From Limnospira platensis (GTDB lineage Bacteria > Cyanobacteriota > Cyanobacteriia > Cyanobacteriales > Microcoleaceae), in NCBI RefSeq assembly GCF_046480435.1, contig NZ_PKGC01000008.1: a stretch of 64,000 nucleotides of DNA; one strand, given 5' to 3'. Each line of letters opens with the position of its first letter. The first letter of the stretch is position 1. This document shows positions 63,766-64,000 of this stretch, one piece after another. The position numbers and the translations under genes were made by a program. The notes beneath the pieces were generated by a model. The model saw nothing but the letters and a program-made list of their open reading frames with translations. It was not told the DNA's origin and searched no databases.

Positions 63766-64000
63766 TCCAACCGTGAACCTATCCAGTTTCTGGTTTCCTC
63801 AGACAGTCCGCAATTCTTCCCAAATTTTGCACCTGTGATATGGGCTTCAGTCAGATTACTACCAAATAAATTAGCACCCAATAAATTAGCATTGGATAGG
63901 TCTGCTTGTGCGAGTTCAGTGTGACGAATAGCCGCCCTAAATAGATTGGTGTGACTAAGATTGCTACCAGCTAAATTAGCACGGGTTAAATCAGCATAGC
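63762..64000 (-). CDS. Pentapeptide-repeat protein, C-terminal fragment cut by the window end
   Basis: Read on the minus strand, 79 codons are visible, ending at a TAG (plus strand 63762-63764). They encode pentapeptide repeats (ADLTRANLAGSNLSHTNLF and NANLLGANLFGSNL) followed by a short tail GAKFGKNCGLSEETRNWIGS. The start lies beyond position 64000. The repeats are unmistakable; whether the gene carries further domains cannot be seen. It is the sixth pentapeptide gene in the window. Confidence 0.8.
   Translation of the reverse strand, partial: YADLTRANLAGSNLSHTNLFRAAIRHTELAQADLSNANLLGANLFGSNLTEAHITGAKFGKNCGLSEETRNWIGSRLD

Noticed and set aside
1..64000. Frequent GCGATCGC octamers as possible operators
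   Set aside because: These are HIP1 sequences, common throughout many cyanobacterial genomes both in and between genes.

Overview
The window is chromosomal DNA of a filamentous cyanobacterium, most likely Arthrospira/Limnospira (spirulina) or a close relative. The evidence is the many GCGATCGC (HIP1) octamers, an orange carotenoid protein whose key residues fall at the positions used for the Arthrospira protein (Y203, W290), its partner FRP, Psb32, PedR, a CPP1-like protein, and a cyanobacterial ftsQ-ftsZ pair. No rRNA, tRNA or CRISPR array was seen.

Layout. 1-1.7 kb: the last two domains of a group II intron, directly followed by a tnpB gene and its hairpin-rich 3' end. 1.7-6.6 kb: surE, a small zinc-ribbon membrane protein, a GT39-type glycosyltransferase and an Eis-like acetyltransferase. 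6.7-13.6 kb: a two-gene operon of large AT-rich genes, an unrecognised 1014-residue protein and a 1221-residue helicase-like protein. It is preceded by a perfect 26-bp tandem duplication and is the best candidate here for an undescribed system. 13.6-26.1 kb: YciI, pheT, the kinase spkB, a glycosyltransferase, a CBS-PAS histidine kinase and a subtilisin-like protease. 26.1-29.4 kb: a caspase-like protease and a STAND NTPase in one operon. The protease C-terminus and the NTPase N-terminus share a short peptide motif, the layout of an NLR-like cell-death switch. 29.5-32 kb: ftsZ and ftsQ. 32.1-39.2 kb: an AAA ATPase and a 1728-residue STAND protein with 14 WD40 repeats.

39-47 kb is mostly housekeeping and photoprotection: psb32, hisS, pedR, a sugar kinase, frp, ocp, a CYTH enzyme and tyrA. 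47.5-57.4 kb holds two tandem pentapeptide-repeat paralogues, a DinG-family protein with degraded helicase motifs, an orphan amino-acid-binding protein, a pentapeptide/TPR protein with a 15-bp x 10 DNA repeat, a protein with a DnaJ-C-terminus-like segment, and a response regulator. 57.4-64 kb holds a tyrosine phosphatase, an Uma2 protein, an M23 peptidase, birA, pgeF, a structured intergenic element, the CPP1-like gene, a secreted protein, and a pentapeptide gene cut by the window end.

Two themes recur. One is signalling and self/non-self type proteins: three P-loop signalling NTPases, a caspase-like protease, a subtilase, a kinase and a two-component kinase. The other is pentapeptide repeats, found in six separate genes. 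A GGGCGGGTT inverted-repeat element occurs just after three genes and looks like a dispersed terminator-like repeat.
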